Shown piece after piece: positions 5,196-5,197 of a stretch of 5,197 nt of DNA (position 1 is the stretch's first letter; each line of letters starts with the position of its first letter). The notes below the pieces were generated by a model. That model worked only from the letters and a program-made list of their open reading frames with translations, was not told the DNA's origin and did no database searches. This DNA comes from UBA9676 sp036522155 (GTDB lineage: Bacteria > Actinomycetota > Actinomycetes > Streptosporangiales > Streptosporangiaceae). The stretch lies in assembly GCA_036522155.1 (NCBI GenBank), contig DATDGI010000221.1:1-5197 (forward strand), read 5' to 3'. The position numbers and the translations under genes were made by a program.

Positions 5196-5197
5196 CA

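Larger units (their letters stand above)
4920..5197. other. Apparently non-coding region upstream of garA
   Basis: I find no recognisable gene here on either strand. The garA frame remains open through it, but its translation is rich in Arg, Pro and Trp and resembles no known N-terminus, so it is probably leader and promoter DNA. In mycobacteria gcvH precedes garA; no GcvH C-terminus is visible before the window ends. The stretch holds a candidate promoter at 5015-5044, two purine-rich ribosome-site-like runs on the minus strand (5004-4998 and 4941-4932) and an inverted repeat at 5183-5195. Confidence 0.55.

Noticed and set aside
1..5197. Mobile element, phage, CRISPR, toxin-antitoxin or biosynthetic cluster
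   Set aside because: No transposase, integrase, regular repeat array or related protein motifs are visible, and the genes match a conserved chromosomal neighbourhood.

Overview
The window looks like chromosomal DNA from a high-GC actinobacterium. Every gene I can support is on the minus strand, so transcription runs from high to low coordinates. Codon third positions are strongly G/C, GTG starts are common, and gene content and order match the conserved actinobacterial glycine-cleavage/GarA neighbourhood (in Mycobacterium tuberculosis: gcvH, garA, ftsR/Rv1828, Rv1829, Rv1830, gcvB). A precise genus cannot be read from the sequence. The GarA homologue has an N-terminal zinc ribbon, as I recall for Streptomyces-type relatives and unlike the mycobacterial protein, which suggests a non-mycobacterial lineage.

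Layout in transcription order: a non-coding upstream region (4920-5197) with a candidate promoter and inverted repeats; garA (FHA signalling protein); ftsR (MerR-family cell-division regulator), which overlaps garA by ATGA; a 125-bp gap with an 8-bp direct repeat; a bifunctional nuclease-family (DUF151) gene; a 109-bp gap with a good TTGACC-N17-TAGCGT promoter; a second MerR-type regulator (Rv1830/ResR-like); a short gap with a TANNNT box seven bases before a GTG start; a two-gene ABC exporter (ATPase, then ABC-2 permease, overlapping by ATGA); a 228-bp leader holding a glycine riboswitch; and the first 121 bases of gcvP, cut by the window edge.

Functionally, garA, ftsR, the nuclease-family gene and the second MerR gene form the usual module linking Ser/Thr-kinase control of central nitrogen/carbon metabolism with growth and division control. 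gcvP, the glycine decarboxylase of the glycine cleavage system, is placed under direct glycine sensing by the riboswitch. The ABC exporter lies between the MerR gene and gcvP, where mycobacteria have no transporter, so it is the lineage-specific part of the locus.

The most interesting signals are non-coding: a single-aptamer glycine riboswitch with a recognisable ghost-aptamer hairpin and a possible ribosome-site switch; a TACC-N3-GGTA dyad seen twice (plus one near match) only in promoter regions; and a TTACAGGT direct repeat upstream of the nuclease gene. I see no mobile element, CRISPR array, tRNA or rRNA, and nothing that clearly amounts to a wholly new system.
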